Shown in pieces: positions 50,596-63,800 of a DNA stretch of 64,000 bases. A program made the position numbers and the translations under genes. The DNA is from Cardinalis cardinalis (taxonomy: Eukaryota > Chordata > Aves > Passeriformes > Cardinalidae). Under the pieces are notes generated by a model. It was not told the DNA's origin and made no database searches. It saw nothing but the letters and a program-made list of their open reading frames with translations. Where the stretch lies: positions 62,001 through 126,000 of the forward strand of contig JACDOX010000062.1 in assembly GCA_014549065.1 (NCBI GenBank), written 5' to 3'. The number at the start of each line of letters is the position of its first letter. Positions within the stretch are counted from its first letter, which is position 1.

Positions 50596-53500
50596 AATAC
50601 CCCAGAGGTTTGTGTTTTGCACAGAAAACTTCCACTCCAAAGGGTGAATCTTTTTTGAAGAAGAAATTTTAATGTCTTGGAAAAGTTGGTTGCTGGCNTG
50701 TTGGTTGGCAGGGGGTTTATTTTGTTTTGGTTTTTTTTGAGGTTCTAAAATCAAATCTTTCAAACAAATGCCAGAGGAAATAATTTGTCCTTATCAGACT
50801 CTTCCTTACATCTTGCAACTCTGACCCACCTTTTCAGTTAGGTCTCCAGACACCATTCTCACCTCTATCAACTTCTAGCTCCCCTATCCTGCAGTGGGAC
50901 ACTCAGATCTACAATTTAAATAAGAGCTCAAACTACAGCTGGATGTACATGGCAGCTTTGAACTAAATGAGGACATTTTTCTATCATCTTTCACACACAC
51001 ACAGAGTTGACTTTTGCAGTACCTAAAGATTTTCCATAAACACAGGCTACCTTGAGGTTTTCTGTATGAAACTAGGGTCCAATATCAGTGAAAATGGAGC
51101 TTTTCATAATAAGTATTAACAGATCTATTAGTACTCTGATCAGGTTTGGAAAGATTATTTTTTTAAACCAACCAGAATCCTGGATCTCCTTTCCCCAAAA
51201 GTGGAAAAACTATTTTTAACCTAACCCAACTCCAGTACCTCCTCACATCTGAAAAAGACATTGAGCAGTCCACATGGTGTNCCCTGAAAAAAGTCAATTT
51301 TAAACATATTTATGGGACCCAAATGTTTTCTTCAAAACAGTATTAAAAGGTAGAAAGAAAACCCCACAAATTCAGAGATTTTCCATATATGTCCCCAAAC
51401 TTTTGCTCTTCTACACTAAAGCCCCACTGGAAGAGTAGTCTACAGATAATAAAAGTCCATATACTTCATATTTGATCCTTAATTTAAAAACTGAACTAAG
51501 AAAGTGGCATCTTATTTTGTGACAACTCCAAACACCTCAGAAGGATGAAGAGCCACCATTTCCTCCCTGGCCTTTTTAATTTTCCTGTCACCCAGAGTTC
51601 ACTCTGGAGACCTCCAATCTACAGCTGGCATAATGTTCCTTTTTTAGAAGTAAATAGAGTTCACAGATGTAGTGTAAAAATAAAATTTTACTTCCTTGGG
51701 AATGAGACAGAGGTGACCTTGCCAGTGGGTGAGGTAGAGTAAGNTGTAAGAACCTCAGTGCAACAGCTACTGAATTACACACCTTCACATCCCCTACCTG
51801 CAGTGAGCATGGCTTTTCAGCTATCTGGAATGGACACAGGAGTTTGCTGGAGGTAGGGGTCTGCTCAGACCTCACCTGAAGTTAGTCCTCACCTCTGNGT
51901 TANCTCTGGCACTTAAATTAGCTGCACNTTACAAGGGGACTCAACAGCCAGTTGCCAGTCACCAGGCAAAAAATGGGTAAACAAAAGGAGCAAAAGAATT
52001 TTCAGAGTATCTTCTGGGAGGCAGCTACAAAATTATCACAAGGCAAAAATCTGACAAAGTACAGACTTGGATCAAAACTTTTCAGACCTGCAAAACAAAA
52101 GATGCAAGTATAAATGGGGGAACAAAAATAGATGTGAAAGAAGGAAAGAAATCCCTTAGATACTGAAGAAGGGTAAAAAACATAAGAATTTATTTCCTAA
52201 TTTAAGAAACTATAAGACTGGACACACAAGAAAAGCTAACTGAATGCAAGCTAACTGAATGCAATCACACATGGCTGCATAGTTTTTCCCCAAAATTGCA
52301 CAAAGCTTCTGTCAGAGCAAGTTCTAGGACCTATCTTGAATCTCAGCAGTAATTAATTTTTGATAGGCCTGATTTCTCCTGGATTACCTCCAAATCAGGG
52401 ATTAAGAATTATGTGGCCCATACACAATGCATTCAACATTTTTTCCTCTCAGACAAGTAATAAGAAAGGCTGAGATAACGTCTTACTATATTGTTACCTG
52501 TTGCCTTTTTAAGTACCATTGTTTGGTTTATTTAAGTAGTATAACAGATTCCAAAGATTTTTGTTTAGTCTACAGCCCATCTTCTGAGCAACCATTTCAA
52601 GAACACATACCAATAATTAGCTGAATATCTACTGTATGCCAGAGGCCGTAAGAAGAAAAAGAATCCTTCTGCTGTCTAACAAATAGAATATGAAAGAAAT
52701 AAAAATATACAGTAATATTCTCAAATAGGTATTTTATAGTTGTGAAACAATATTTTTTGTATTGTGATTTCATCATGATCACCACTAAATATTTTGCAAA
52801 ATGCCCTAGAGGCAAAATATTCAAAGGGCCTATGGAACCTAGGTGCCTTAATCCGGTTGGAAAATATGACTTAATTTAGTTTGTTAGCTGGATAGTTTTG
52901 AAAGTTTTTTTCTGTCTTCTATGATTAAGGTACATCCCATTGATAACTGCATTAGCATCTTATACTTCAAGTAAAACCAGTTTGGTTAAGTAGTCAAATT
53001 CCCTCATACTTGTAGTCTTTGTCTAGAAGACAACCCAATTCTTTGTGATTTCATGTAAAAATCATGTGCACTCACATCCAAAAGATGGAGTACATCCAAN
53101 ACAGTTCACTCAAAGGTACCACCAGTAGAACACAGATTCTATGGAATATAAAGTTATCATGGGTATGCCAAACTCTGGTTTCATATTAGCCCCTTCTAGG
53201 TGACCTTACCCCAACTTCCCAGGTCAGGATTTGAGTCCTGCACATACTGTAACTTCCAGGAACCTATCTACAAAGCTCTCATTTTGGCTTCACTTAATAC
53301 TCATGAATTGCATTACTCAGAATGAGTCAAGCAGACAAGCATATAATTTGCTGATTTACCTTCACATTTTCTTTTTTCCTCTTTGAGCAAGTCTGCTAGN
53401 CCCCCTTTTGTCTTTCCAGAGTTGCACGTGTAAGCAACATTGAAATCAACACCACCGTCACCATCTTCTTCCCTGTGTCCCAATGTTTCAGTTCAGTTCC

Positions 53501-54189
53501 TAGGTAGAATCCCTTTTTCCAACATATCTGCTTTATTTAAGGTGTAATTAGAAGCATGAGGCAGCTTTTCCCAGTTAATTCTGAAGCATCTGGCATTGAC
53601 CATACTTGCCTTCTGTATGTCAATGTGTATGTTCACAAAATTAAAACCAGACTAAGATAATCCTTGACCAAGCAAAATGCCAAATTTGCATTCCAGAATT
53701 CATAAGAAATCAACATCTACTTCACAACATAGGCATCCTCATCCCCTCATGGACCTATGTCTCTATTACTATGAAAAAAGAAATTAAACCAAAGACAGCA
53801 AGTAATAAAATCAGTGGATGGATGACAGAACAGCCTGCTAGTGACATTCCTTTGCCTCTGCTCCATTCTTTCTTCTGTCACATTAATTTATGCAAGCAGT
53901 GACAAGAAGTAGAAGAAAAAGCATATAACGCATCACATCTGACACAAATATTTTAGTTATAGTAGGCCCTGAAAGAGGGAGTCTACAAACTTGAGGTATA
54001 TTTTTAAGTTTAATCTCTTCTGCTGCGGAGTATACGCCAAAGAAAAGAGTTTGCTCACTAAATAGCTTATCATACACACCTGAACTTAATTCATACCACC
54101 ACATCTTCACTCATTTAATGAGTTCCAATGAAAATTGTCCAAAAATACAAAGAGGGGAGGTGACACTAGTGCAGGGTCTAAGCACAGAC
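50596..54189. other. AT-rich non-coding stretch
   Basis: No gene or transposon is recognised. It includes a small CA microsatellite near 50994-51004 and a 15-bp tandem duplication at 52233-52262. Frames are short and unfamiliar. Confidence 0.55.
52233..52262. repeat. 15-bp tandem duplication
   Basis: AAGCTAACTGAATGC occurs twice in direct succession (52233-52247 and 52248-52262) with no mismatch. This is a recent slippage event or an assembly artefact. Confidence 0.9.
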
Positions 54190-54203
54190 ATGGCTGCCCA
54201 GCA

Positions 54204-54357
54204 CTGTCCCTGTCACGCCCTGCAGGGCTGAGGGAAGCTGGCACCGCTGCTCCCGCTGTCCCTGTCACGCCCTGCAGGGCTGAGGGAAGCTGGCACCGCT
54301 GTTCCCGCTGTCCCTGTCATGCCCTGCAGGGCTGAGGGAAGCTGGCTCCGCTGCTCC
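54204..54357 (+). repeat. 52-bp minisatellite, three copies
   Basis: Units start at 54204, 54256 and 54308, an exact 52-bp period. Each begins CTGTCCCTGTCACGCCCTGC, followed by AGGGCTGAGGGAAGCTGGC. Copies differ at few positions (for example CACG versus CATG in the third, and GCTGCTCC versus GCTGTTCC). The period is not a multiple of three, so an open frame across it is not evidence of a repeat protein. The near-identity suggests a variable-number tandem repeat. Confidence 0.93.
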
Positions 54358-54880
54358 TGAGGGGCTCAGGCACTCTGGACCAGGGGATTCCTCTGCCCAG
54401 CTCCACTGCTGCCCGCCTCTCCAGCCAGCGGAGCCACATCTCCATCCTCTGCAGCACCCTCCTCTGTCTGCCAGACAGCTTGAGGTTGGTCTCTAGTTTT
54501 GTTAATGAACCAAATCATAATTATGTAGAAGGCAGGAAAAACCNTAGGCTGGTGATTTTTGTTTATATTTAGTTAGGGTCGGGAATCTTGCTGAAGGATA
54601 TTCATACCTGATGTTCTCCCAGACTTGGTGGTGTTCATCCAAATCACACCACAAAGACACAAATTTTCATTGTCCACCTCATCCATTCCCTTCTCCGTTG
54701 ATACCTGCAAGTTCTATTTAGCTCTCAGGAGGTTTTTATGGGCAGGAATTAAAAATGTTCCCGGGAAAGTTGCAAGGTCACATTTGCACCAGGTGTCTGA
54801 GGGGTGGCCGCCACGAGGGGACGCCCGGCCGGCTCCACAAGACCCCCCAGCCAGACAAGCTGAGCCCTCAGGGAAGCTAC
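54358..54880. other. GC-rich flank of the 52-bp array
   Basis: GC-rich sequence continues to about 54480, then AT-rich DNA, then another short GC- and CpG-containing patch at about 54785-54870 (GGTGGCCGCCACGAGGGGAC). No gene or tandem period is visible. Frames such as 54625-54894 show no recognisable domain. Confidence 0.5.
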
Positions 54881-57800
54881 TGGTGCCTCTCTGAAAGACT
54901 ATTTAAGGGGAAAATGCCACAAAGGCAGTGAGCAGTGAGGATAAAAGTGGGGTAAACAGCCCTGAGACCCCCAAGGTCAGAGAAGGAGGGGAGGAGACAA
55001 TCCAGACACACCAGTGCAGCTGAATATTGATCCNTGGCACTGCTTTTACCAGGGGCATTGCCAATATATTGCAGAAGAGGGTCATGGCCACCCATGCCAC
55101 CATGAGACACCTCACAAAGGCACTGCCCTTTGTCAGACTGCTCTAGAATTCTGCTTCCAACTCTCTCCAAGCACAAAAAATTCCTGCACACCAGGTCCTG
55201 TCCCCTGCACACATTCCTCTCATAACCTGAGCCTGTCTCTCTCTCATGTACCCACCACGCTTACTCATCTCCGCTGTGGGTGGTGGTGTCTGCATTTTGA
55301 GATGCCTGGAGAAATAAATTACAAGTTCAATTTTGCCATTTCAAAGACTGCTTGCCTTGCAGATGTTGCTGTGTTCATGTATCTGTGTGTGTGCTCACAC
55401 GAGTGCAAGGCCTGCAGTTGGGGGTGATGGACAGAAAAGAACCCAGAGCAAACTTCCACAAAAGGATCACACAAACATTTTCTCAGTATAAAGTTCTCAA
55501 TTAAAAAAAAAGTAAATTAATCAAAACAAAACCCCCAACAAAGCCACAGAAGTTAATTCCTTTCTCAGCAGGCTTTACTATCTCAAAGATAGAGATTGGG
55601 TTGAATTGAACTACCGAGTTAAATAAGTCTCTAATTTGAGTAATTGTTGAAGAGCAGATTAACCAATGATATTTCCATAATCTGTACTATGCATGCTGTG
55701 CAACTTCTCATTGCATATATACAAAAGTCTTTTTCTTAACTTAATGTTATCCTTTTTATGAGATAAATTGATAAGAAAGTCCTGTGATATTAATTTATGA
55801 GGTAAATAACTGTGCAGTTCAATTATGGCATTTCTTAGCTATAGCACAGGTAAGCTATAAAACATGTTTATCTGTTTGGCATTCTGTTTATCCTGGTGGG
55901 AGATCCAGGATCTGCCGTCTCTGCTCATCTGTCAAATCCTCTCAGCTGCTCCTTGTATGTGCTTGCCAGAGACGTCTTGTGTGCTGTGCCCTGCTGAGGC
56001 TCCCTCCTCTCTGCTCCAGGCTGGCTTCCAACTTGTGCCTCACTATGCCAACTGGAGATCTGCCTAAGCAGCTCTGTTTTGTTACTGGTCAATGTCCATT
56101 AATAATACCACTCCACATCATCTCACTAATCCAAAAGCCATCATTACTTAAATAAAGCACAATCAAGACCTAATAGCAGGCCACCCTTATGCTGCTGGAC
56201 AAGGTAAAGCCAAGTCAAGAAAAAAAAACAGATCAATCTAAGGAAAAGCCTGCAGCAATAACTACAAATAGAATTTACCAATGTTTATCCAAACCAATGT
56301 TTGAACATAAGAACCACAAAACAAACTTAGCAGGATAAGATACAGTTCCTCCTAATGAAGTTTCTACTGGCCAAATTTTAGTTTTATTCATGATGATGTG
56401 AGTCTTTGGCAATTGTAGTGTTTTCCCAGATAGCCATTCTGGTTTTGCCCCACTGGAGCCAAGATCAGCATCTGGCCTCTGAACTCCATTCTCTCACTTT
56501 AAAACAGCTGACATGAAGTTTTTATTTATTTTATTTTAGGCTTTCCAAAGTTCTATTAAAACTTTTTGGTTTGGGGCAAATTTATTCCTTGGATATAACT
56601 TAAGTTACTACCACTCATTTCCTTGGTAATTAAGATTTATCTCTAACAACAGAAATAAAGTGTGCTAAAACAAATCTGAACAATAGTGATGATATTTTTC
56701 AAATGTATAATTTTTATAGGCTCAAGAGTACTAATGTTGTCCTTCCTAGTGTTCACCAGACATCCCTACTAGCTCTACCACATAACCCACTCTTTTACCT
56801 TACACAGAGATAGCTATAGAAGCTGATTGACTGAAGAAAAAAAATTAATAAATAAAATTAATTAAAAAAATTAATCCACTCATCTGAGACCACTTTGCTA
56901 TTTTCAGTTTTCCAGCTTTTCACTAGAATCAGAAAGACTCAGTTGCAAGAAAGAACTTTCCTTTTCTTTTTGGAATTCAGAAACATATAAGTCAGCATCA
57001 CTGTGGTTCTATTCTCAGCTTTCAGCTTGAGGAGCTGAACTGTGGTCACTTGTTCTCTGTAGCTACAAGAGANTTGAGGAAAACTGTTAAGATCAAATTA
57101 TGCCTTTTCAAGGGCAGGCAACTCACATGGCAATGTGCTGAGCCACCACCAAGGAATGCTCTGGATTCTATTAATACAGGGGCAATTTTGTAGCATTTTC
57201 TCTAAATATGCAGCTTTACAAAAAAGGCCTTATTTTCATGCAGTTAGCACAGAGGAAAATGTGGTTAGAAACTTACTGGTTAAGTATAGTAACTTTGGCT
57301 GGAATAAGAGGAAATTATTCTGGAGTTTGTAATTTAGGAATTAGCAGTTAGATCGTAAACACTAAGTATTAAGGATTAGAATAATACATATTTCTTTTGT
57401 GATTGACACCAAGAAATCAGTTCACTAACTATAGTATGCTGCTTACAATGATTAGGCTTGGATACAGTCTTTGAGGTATGTGCTCATGAGCATTCATTTA
57501 CATCTTAATTTTTTCTGAAAATTTTTACATTCATTTACATCAATGAATGATAAATCTGGGGGGAAAAAAGCCTGGAATATCATTTTAACATAGCATCACC
57601 TAACAAGCTCTTGAAAACAGGCTTTTAAAGCATGTATCAGTTTATTAGAAATGTTTTGACAGAAAGTTTCCAAACTGCTTTCACAACAGCTTGCTATCAC
57701 AGAAAAGTTCTGTTATATATTCTGACATGCCTTAGATAACCTGGAAAGAGGATTAAATTTCTTCAGTGCATATTACAGCAGTAGAAATTTCCTGTGGCTA

Positions 57801-60800
57801 ATCAAAAATGGAAAGCAGTCATAGCAAATCTGCAGTCAGGATGAGGCGTTTCAAACTGTTCATCTTGAAAAACAGTTTCTTTTTGCAGCCCAAATTCTAC
57901 AGTGCTCACGAGAACTGTGACTTGTCAGAGCTCCACTGTGTGAAATACCAACCCTCCCCTGCTACACACAGGGCTCCAGTGTGATTCCACTGTGTGAAGA
58001 GGGCAAAACACTTTGGCATTGGTGAAGGGACCTGTGTTTCTCAGGCTGTGTGTATTACTTAAAATATGCATGTAACATCTTAGAATTACTCAGGATGATT
58101 TTCTGAAAACCATAGTTCAATACTTAGATGCTGACAAAAAGGCAAAAATTAAAAGAAATAAACAATCATTCAACACTGACTAGAAATTTAGCACACACAT
58201 CAAAACTGCTACTAGTGACCACCTTTCACAGAAGGATTATTCATTATCACATTATGTAACCAGTTCAAGCAGAAATATGGAATGTTTTCTGAACAAGGGT
58301 AAATTTAAAAGATCTAGAAACTTCAGCTTTGATATGAGTTGCACTAGATGTGAAAATTAAACATTATGATAGAGAAAATGGTCAGAANTTATTTCTCAGT
58401 GTTTATCATTCAAGAAAACTGGCAGTCATACAAAGAAGTAATGATTCAGTAGATTTAAAGTTAATAGGAAATACTTTTTCACATATTGAATCTTGAAATG
58501 GTAGCATTTATAACTTCAATATTTTAAATTTGAATATACAGCAAAATGAATCAAGCAAATTAGTATGAAATAGGTTTGTCAGCACCTTTCAAACATGACA
58601 GTAGAGATGTTCTGAAGAAGAAACATCTTCAATAGCAAATTTCTTTAAAGTGGGACACTGCACTGAGAGATTTTCTTACACACCTGTGAGCTTCCACTCT
58701 TGGCTACTCTCTGGGTCAGAATAAAGGGTTAGATGGATCATGGATCTGACACTTTACCTGTGTTTCCATTTTATGTAATAGCATATAAATACAAAAAATA
58801 GCATCCTGCTGCTTTCCAAAGANACCAGAAAAAGAATTTGCATTATACAGTTTTCCTAATGATCATACAGGATTTAAATTTTGAGTCTTTGAGTTGTTCT
58901 GCCTCTGGCTACTGTNCGCTTCCTCAATAGAGAGGAAATCATCTCTAGTTCCTGAAAGGAACACAAGAAAGGTCCTCAGAGCAGATAGAGTTTCAGAATG
59001 GAAAAAATGAGAATTACCAAATCAAACAATCAGTTTCCTGTCTTTCAGGAGCCTCGTGCCTCAATGTATAATACAATATAAACACGAGCTCTTTTTTCTC
59101 AGCATTTTCACTTCAGTTCATAATAAAATCTCCTTATTCATATAAAAGAAATCAAATTAAAATGCAGCTGACATCACTTTGGAAATTAGTTTTATACCAA
59201 TGATAAAAACAGATCTGAACATGTGCTATTCTATTTTCATTCGATTCCATTATTTGTAAGAACTGGTTCAAACAAGTGATGAACCATTCATGCCACAAGA
59301 GTCCAACATATAAAACTGACATGACAAACTGTCAGAAATTTGTTTTTTCTGCCATGTCAGTCTATGGCTGTTATCTCCCACACTGTGCACCCTGNTCCAG
59401 GAGTTAACTAAAGCCATCAGACGAGCTGCAGGGAACCTCCAAAAAAAACCTGGGACTTGCTAAGAGTCCTACCAACTCAGGCTGATGGAGAAAAGCAGAA
59501 GAGTTGGCAATAGAAGATCCCTGGCACTGCCTGGGCCAGGAATAAGGAACAACGTAATTTTCAGCTGATTTTCTATTGGAGGATGATATGGTCATGCTAC
59601 ATCTGTGTGTCCATCAGAGAGGTTTATTTGAGCGCTCCTGTCCCTGGGAACAGTGGCTGAAGGTTTTATAGGCAGCTCCAGAATGCAAAGCCATAACAGG
59701 ACAGACTGAAATTGCTTCAGGTAGAGGGAAGAGGTGGTTCTTAGCAGCTGGATAAAGGGAAGATTTTCTATATTCTGAAACCTGAAAATAAAATACTGAA
59801 TAAAAAACTCTAGGTACTTGAACTTCAAGTCACATCAGTCCACCCTGAGAAGTTTCTGTCACAGAGGAGTTAAAACTCCTTCTCTCTCTCCTATCCAAGA
59901 GCAGGAATCTCTCCTCCCTCATTCTTCATTCTCTCCTAACCTTGCTGGAGAGATTATCCCTTCCCCACAGGGACAATTTCAGTTTAACAACTTGCTCTTT
60001 GATTGTGAAGCACTTGTGGCTGTACTGGTGACTTGTGCTCATCACAACCAGAGCAATGTGAAGGATCTGCTTTCTCCAAAAGACANAGTGAGGACTGAAG
60101 ATGGGATAAGCCACCTCATGCTTTAAAATTTAAGGACCTTTAGGGGATTTGTGGACCTAATACATTTGCCTGCCTTAGCAGATACAGTTCAGTGTCATAA
60201 NTAGGTTATAATTAAGAGCAAACTATGCATCAGATCCTTTCATTAGGACTTTCCCCTGCTAGTAAACATTCCTCTTAGTTTTTACAGCTCACTTAATATT
60301 CACACTTTATATGCATAAGAAATTTTATTCTTTCAGTCTCTTTCATTAAGTTTTCTACAGTTGTGTTGCATGAGATTTACACTGCAAAAATGCTGAAGCT
60401 GTGCTTAGNCAGTCTTTTCTTTAAAATCAATGCCTTTTTTTTTTTTAAATCAAACAACTTCAACATATTCAGGTTGTCACTAAAATAGCTAAGCACCCCT
60501 AGGACTATAATGCTTGCCCAGACAAATGCACATTCCTGTCTGTAGAGACCTAGCCGGAATGTCTAGCATCAGAATTTCACATTTGTGCAGTCAATTCTAT
60601 TTCACATACTAAGCCACAAATCCATTCTGGTTGAAAACAGCAGAAAGTCTGTTTTGAATTAGGTGACGCAAGTACAGTAGTAACAGAAACCATAGAGAGC
60701 CCAGATGTGTATATACATCCACAGACATATAGGCAAGGCAACCAAGCAGCAAAGGCAGCTATCACTTAAAATGCTTTCCAAAGTCACCAGTTCAACAAAC

Positions 60801-63800
60801 ACTACTAATGAATATATTTACTATGCAAAAAGGCAATGTAGTGTTTTACATCTCTCTCNTACTGAAGCTCTATGAAATAAGAAAGCAAGAGAAGCAGGTA
60901 ATCCCAGAGTGCCTTCAATGAAAGTTCTTTATTACAGAAATGGCTCTCTTCCTTTGAATGCACAGCTGCAAGACAGGACAATATGAACAACTAAGGAAGG
61001 CAAGCCTTCCAAAGAAGACATTTAGACACACAAGAGCCATGATCATTCACCAGAAAAAAGCAGGAGAAAAAAAAACTATGAAGGCAAGAAATTAGACAAT
61101 ATTGCATTTTATACTGTAGCTGCTTAAAAGAGTAAGATGACTGTCTGCATCAATCTCATTTTTAGACTACCTGATATTATTCTAGCTTTAATGTGGGGAC
61201 AGAAACAAATGGATGACAATTTTTAAAATATAATTGTCCCATTTTTAAAGATCATGATTGATGATGTGATTTTATATAAAAAAAAAGTTTGCATGATGAG
61301 ACTAAACCCATACCTGTAAATCAGTGGATTAAAATAACTCAGGCCATTTTCTAATAGAGAATTGCATGAAATTATTTGATTATTAAATGAAATAACTAAT
61401 TTATCTTAACATTGGGAGTATTTAAAGTGACTTGTCACTCATCCAGCTCAGTTCTTCCCAGCAGAGTTCTAGCCATAGGACATTGGAAGTCACGAATAAC
61501 AGGTTAGTGCCAGTAGAACCTACAGCTTCTGGTGTGTTTTGAGATTTTTAGGCCAAGAAAAAATGCCTTGTTGAGGTGATAAAGCCTTGATTTACATTAA
61601 GGTAGTTTGGTAATTCAAGAAGTGTTGGCACAAACACTGAAGTTGTAGCTATTCACATACACACAGAAAAAAAGCCAAACTGAAGAAATATTGAAAAAAT
61701 AGTATTGTCACTTTTATCAACTCCTAAAACCCCACAGAGCTCCTCTGCATTTATGAAGGAAGCAAGAAAATCATGCACATTATAAAGCATAAGTTAAATA
61801 TTAATCATACAGTAGTTATGTCAAATTGCTATTGTTACAATCAGCACCTGGCTTGGAAACAGTTGAGAAATTGGAATACCTTTGGTTCAAAAAGCTTGGC
61901 TACAAAAGCAAGCACTCTTTTCACTCATTGAAAGGTGGACAGGATATTTGTTTTGCATCAGTACTGACACTACAGATACAAAAAAGACATAAAAGCAAAG
62001 TCTAGTAACTCACTAAGGAAAAAAATATTGTGCAAAACATTTCATTTCTTATTCTGTATCANTCCTCTAGATTTTCCTTTTTCCCCCATGTCTATCTCTA
62101 GACACTTCTTTTACTTGCGTAGTTTTTCCCTCCTCTATTTTTATATGGTATTTGCTTCTCCTTTATATAATAANCAAGCTATATTTTAAAATCAATTCTA
62201 CTCATAAATTATTCTTATAGATTCTTCAGATCTATAAGCCACTGTTTTTAATCCNTGTGACCGTTTAAAGAAAGCTTGTCTTGTGGTATTTGACCAAGAT
62301 GAGTCAACATAGCAAAAGAGGAAATAACATACTATTCTTAAGACATACATACTTTGTGATAAATCAAAAATTTTTCATCTTCAAATATCACTGNGGCACA
62401 TTCACATACTGTTCATATAGTTCATGCTGTCTTATTATTTATTTTAGAAGATAAATATTGAAGAATAGTGTGGGAAAAGCTAAAAACTAAAAATAATTAG
62501 TCTTTGATGTTGAAAACGACCTTTTGTGATAAATTTATCCAATTTAGCCTGACAGAGGCAGCCCATGATTCAAAAAAAATGAAGTCTGCAGCATACAACA
62601 GGAGGGACAGAGTCATTAAGTAGATTTTTACTCTCAGCCATTTTTTTTTACTGTCTTTGCACAAGGTTTCTGTCCTGTCTCAAACTGTCAGATGGGGTAG
62701 CTTAGGAATGACATGGATGAAGGGGTTTCCCTTCTCTAAAGTACCAACCATTCAGTGTTCTCACAGTCAGACTTAAAATAGATCTAATAAATGTCTTCAT
62801 ACTGCACCTGTAAATAATCACTGCAAATAGAACTAATCTTTATTTTTTCTTAATAAAATAAAACAAGCATCCTTATGATATCAAGAACTTTGCTAAAAAT
62901 CCTAAAGCTTTTTTTTAAAAGATACTTCCTAGTGAAATTAATTAGTGGGATTTAAGCCTAAAGCAATGTCTTTAGCTCTAGTTCATTATTGCATAAAGAC
63001 ATGTGGGTCTTCTGGAAGATTGGGGTTTTTTTCTTCACATTTTAATTAATTTCTGCATTTTAATGTAGCTGGTGTATAAGCCCAATGGTATTTGAGTTTT
63101 ATCACCCATACATTTGTGAATAATAGTGCAAATTGAGAGTAAATCTAAATAAATACAGAATGTTTCTGGGACTTGTTGCATAGCTTCCTTCATTCCTGAA
63201 AGGTCCAGAAGAATAAAAGATGTGGGCCCAAGCTGCAAGCTTTGGTATACTTTGTCAAATCAACAAAAATCTCTGCTGAGGGCAGGAAAAGTATCCCAGA
63301 TTTGCATTACAGCATGAAGTTTGTGCTAAGACAAAAAATAAAGAAAAAAGCCAAACAGTATTTGTTATCAAATGATAAGACAAATATTTCAAGTAAAATC
63401 TTTTACCCTAAGCATTTCTTTCAAAAGATGTATTCAAAATGAAATGGATGCAAAAATGTAACAGAGAAAATAGGAAGTTTTTTTACAAGAAATTACTAAA
63501 AAAATTGCCTGATTCAGTCTAGCAAAGCTGATGCTAATAGAGAATATGATAATTTACCATCAATATACCAAGAAAAGTAACAAGTACTTTTTATGCAAAT
63601 ATATGATAAACTAGTCCTAGATAAATTTAGCCAGCAAATTACAAGGCTCTTTTTAATATCAAAGGATGGACTTTTGGAACAACCTTTCAGTTACAGAAAC
63701 AACTGAACTTATTTGAGATGAGGCCTGATAAAATTAAAATAGACTTAATTTTCTTGCAGTTTCACACTTAACTTCGAGTGTAGGAATGCTTTCCTAATGC

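Noticed and set aside
54135..54335. Frame with apparent repeated peptide across the 52-bp array
   Set aside because: The period of 52 bp shifts the frame at each copy, so the apparent repetition is not a sustained protein repeat.
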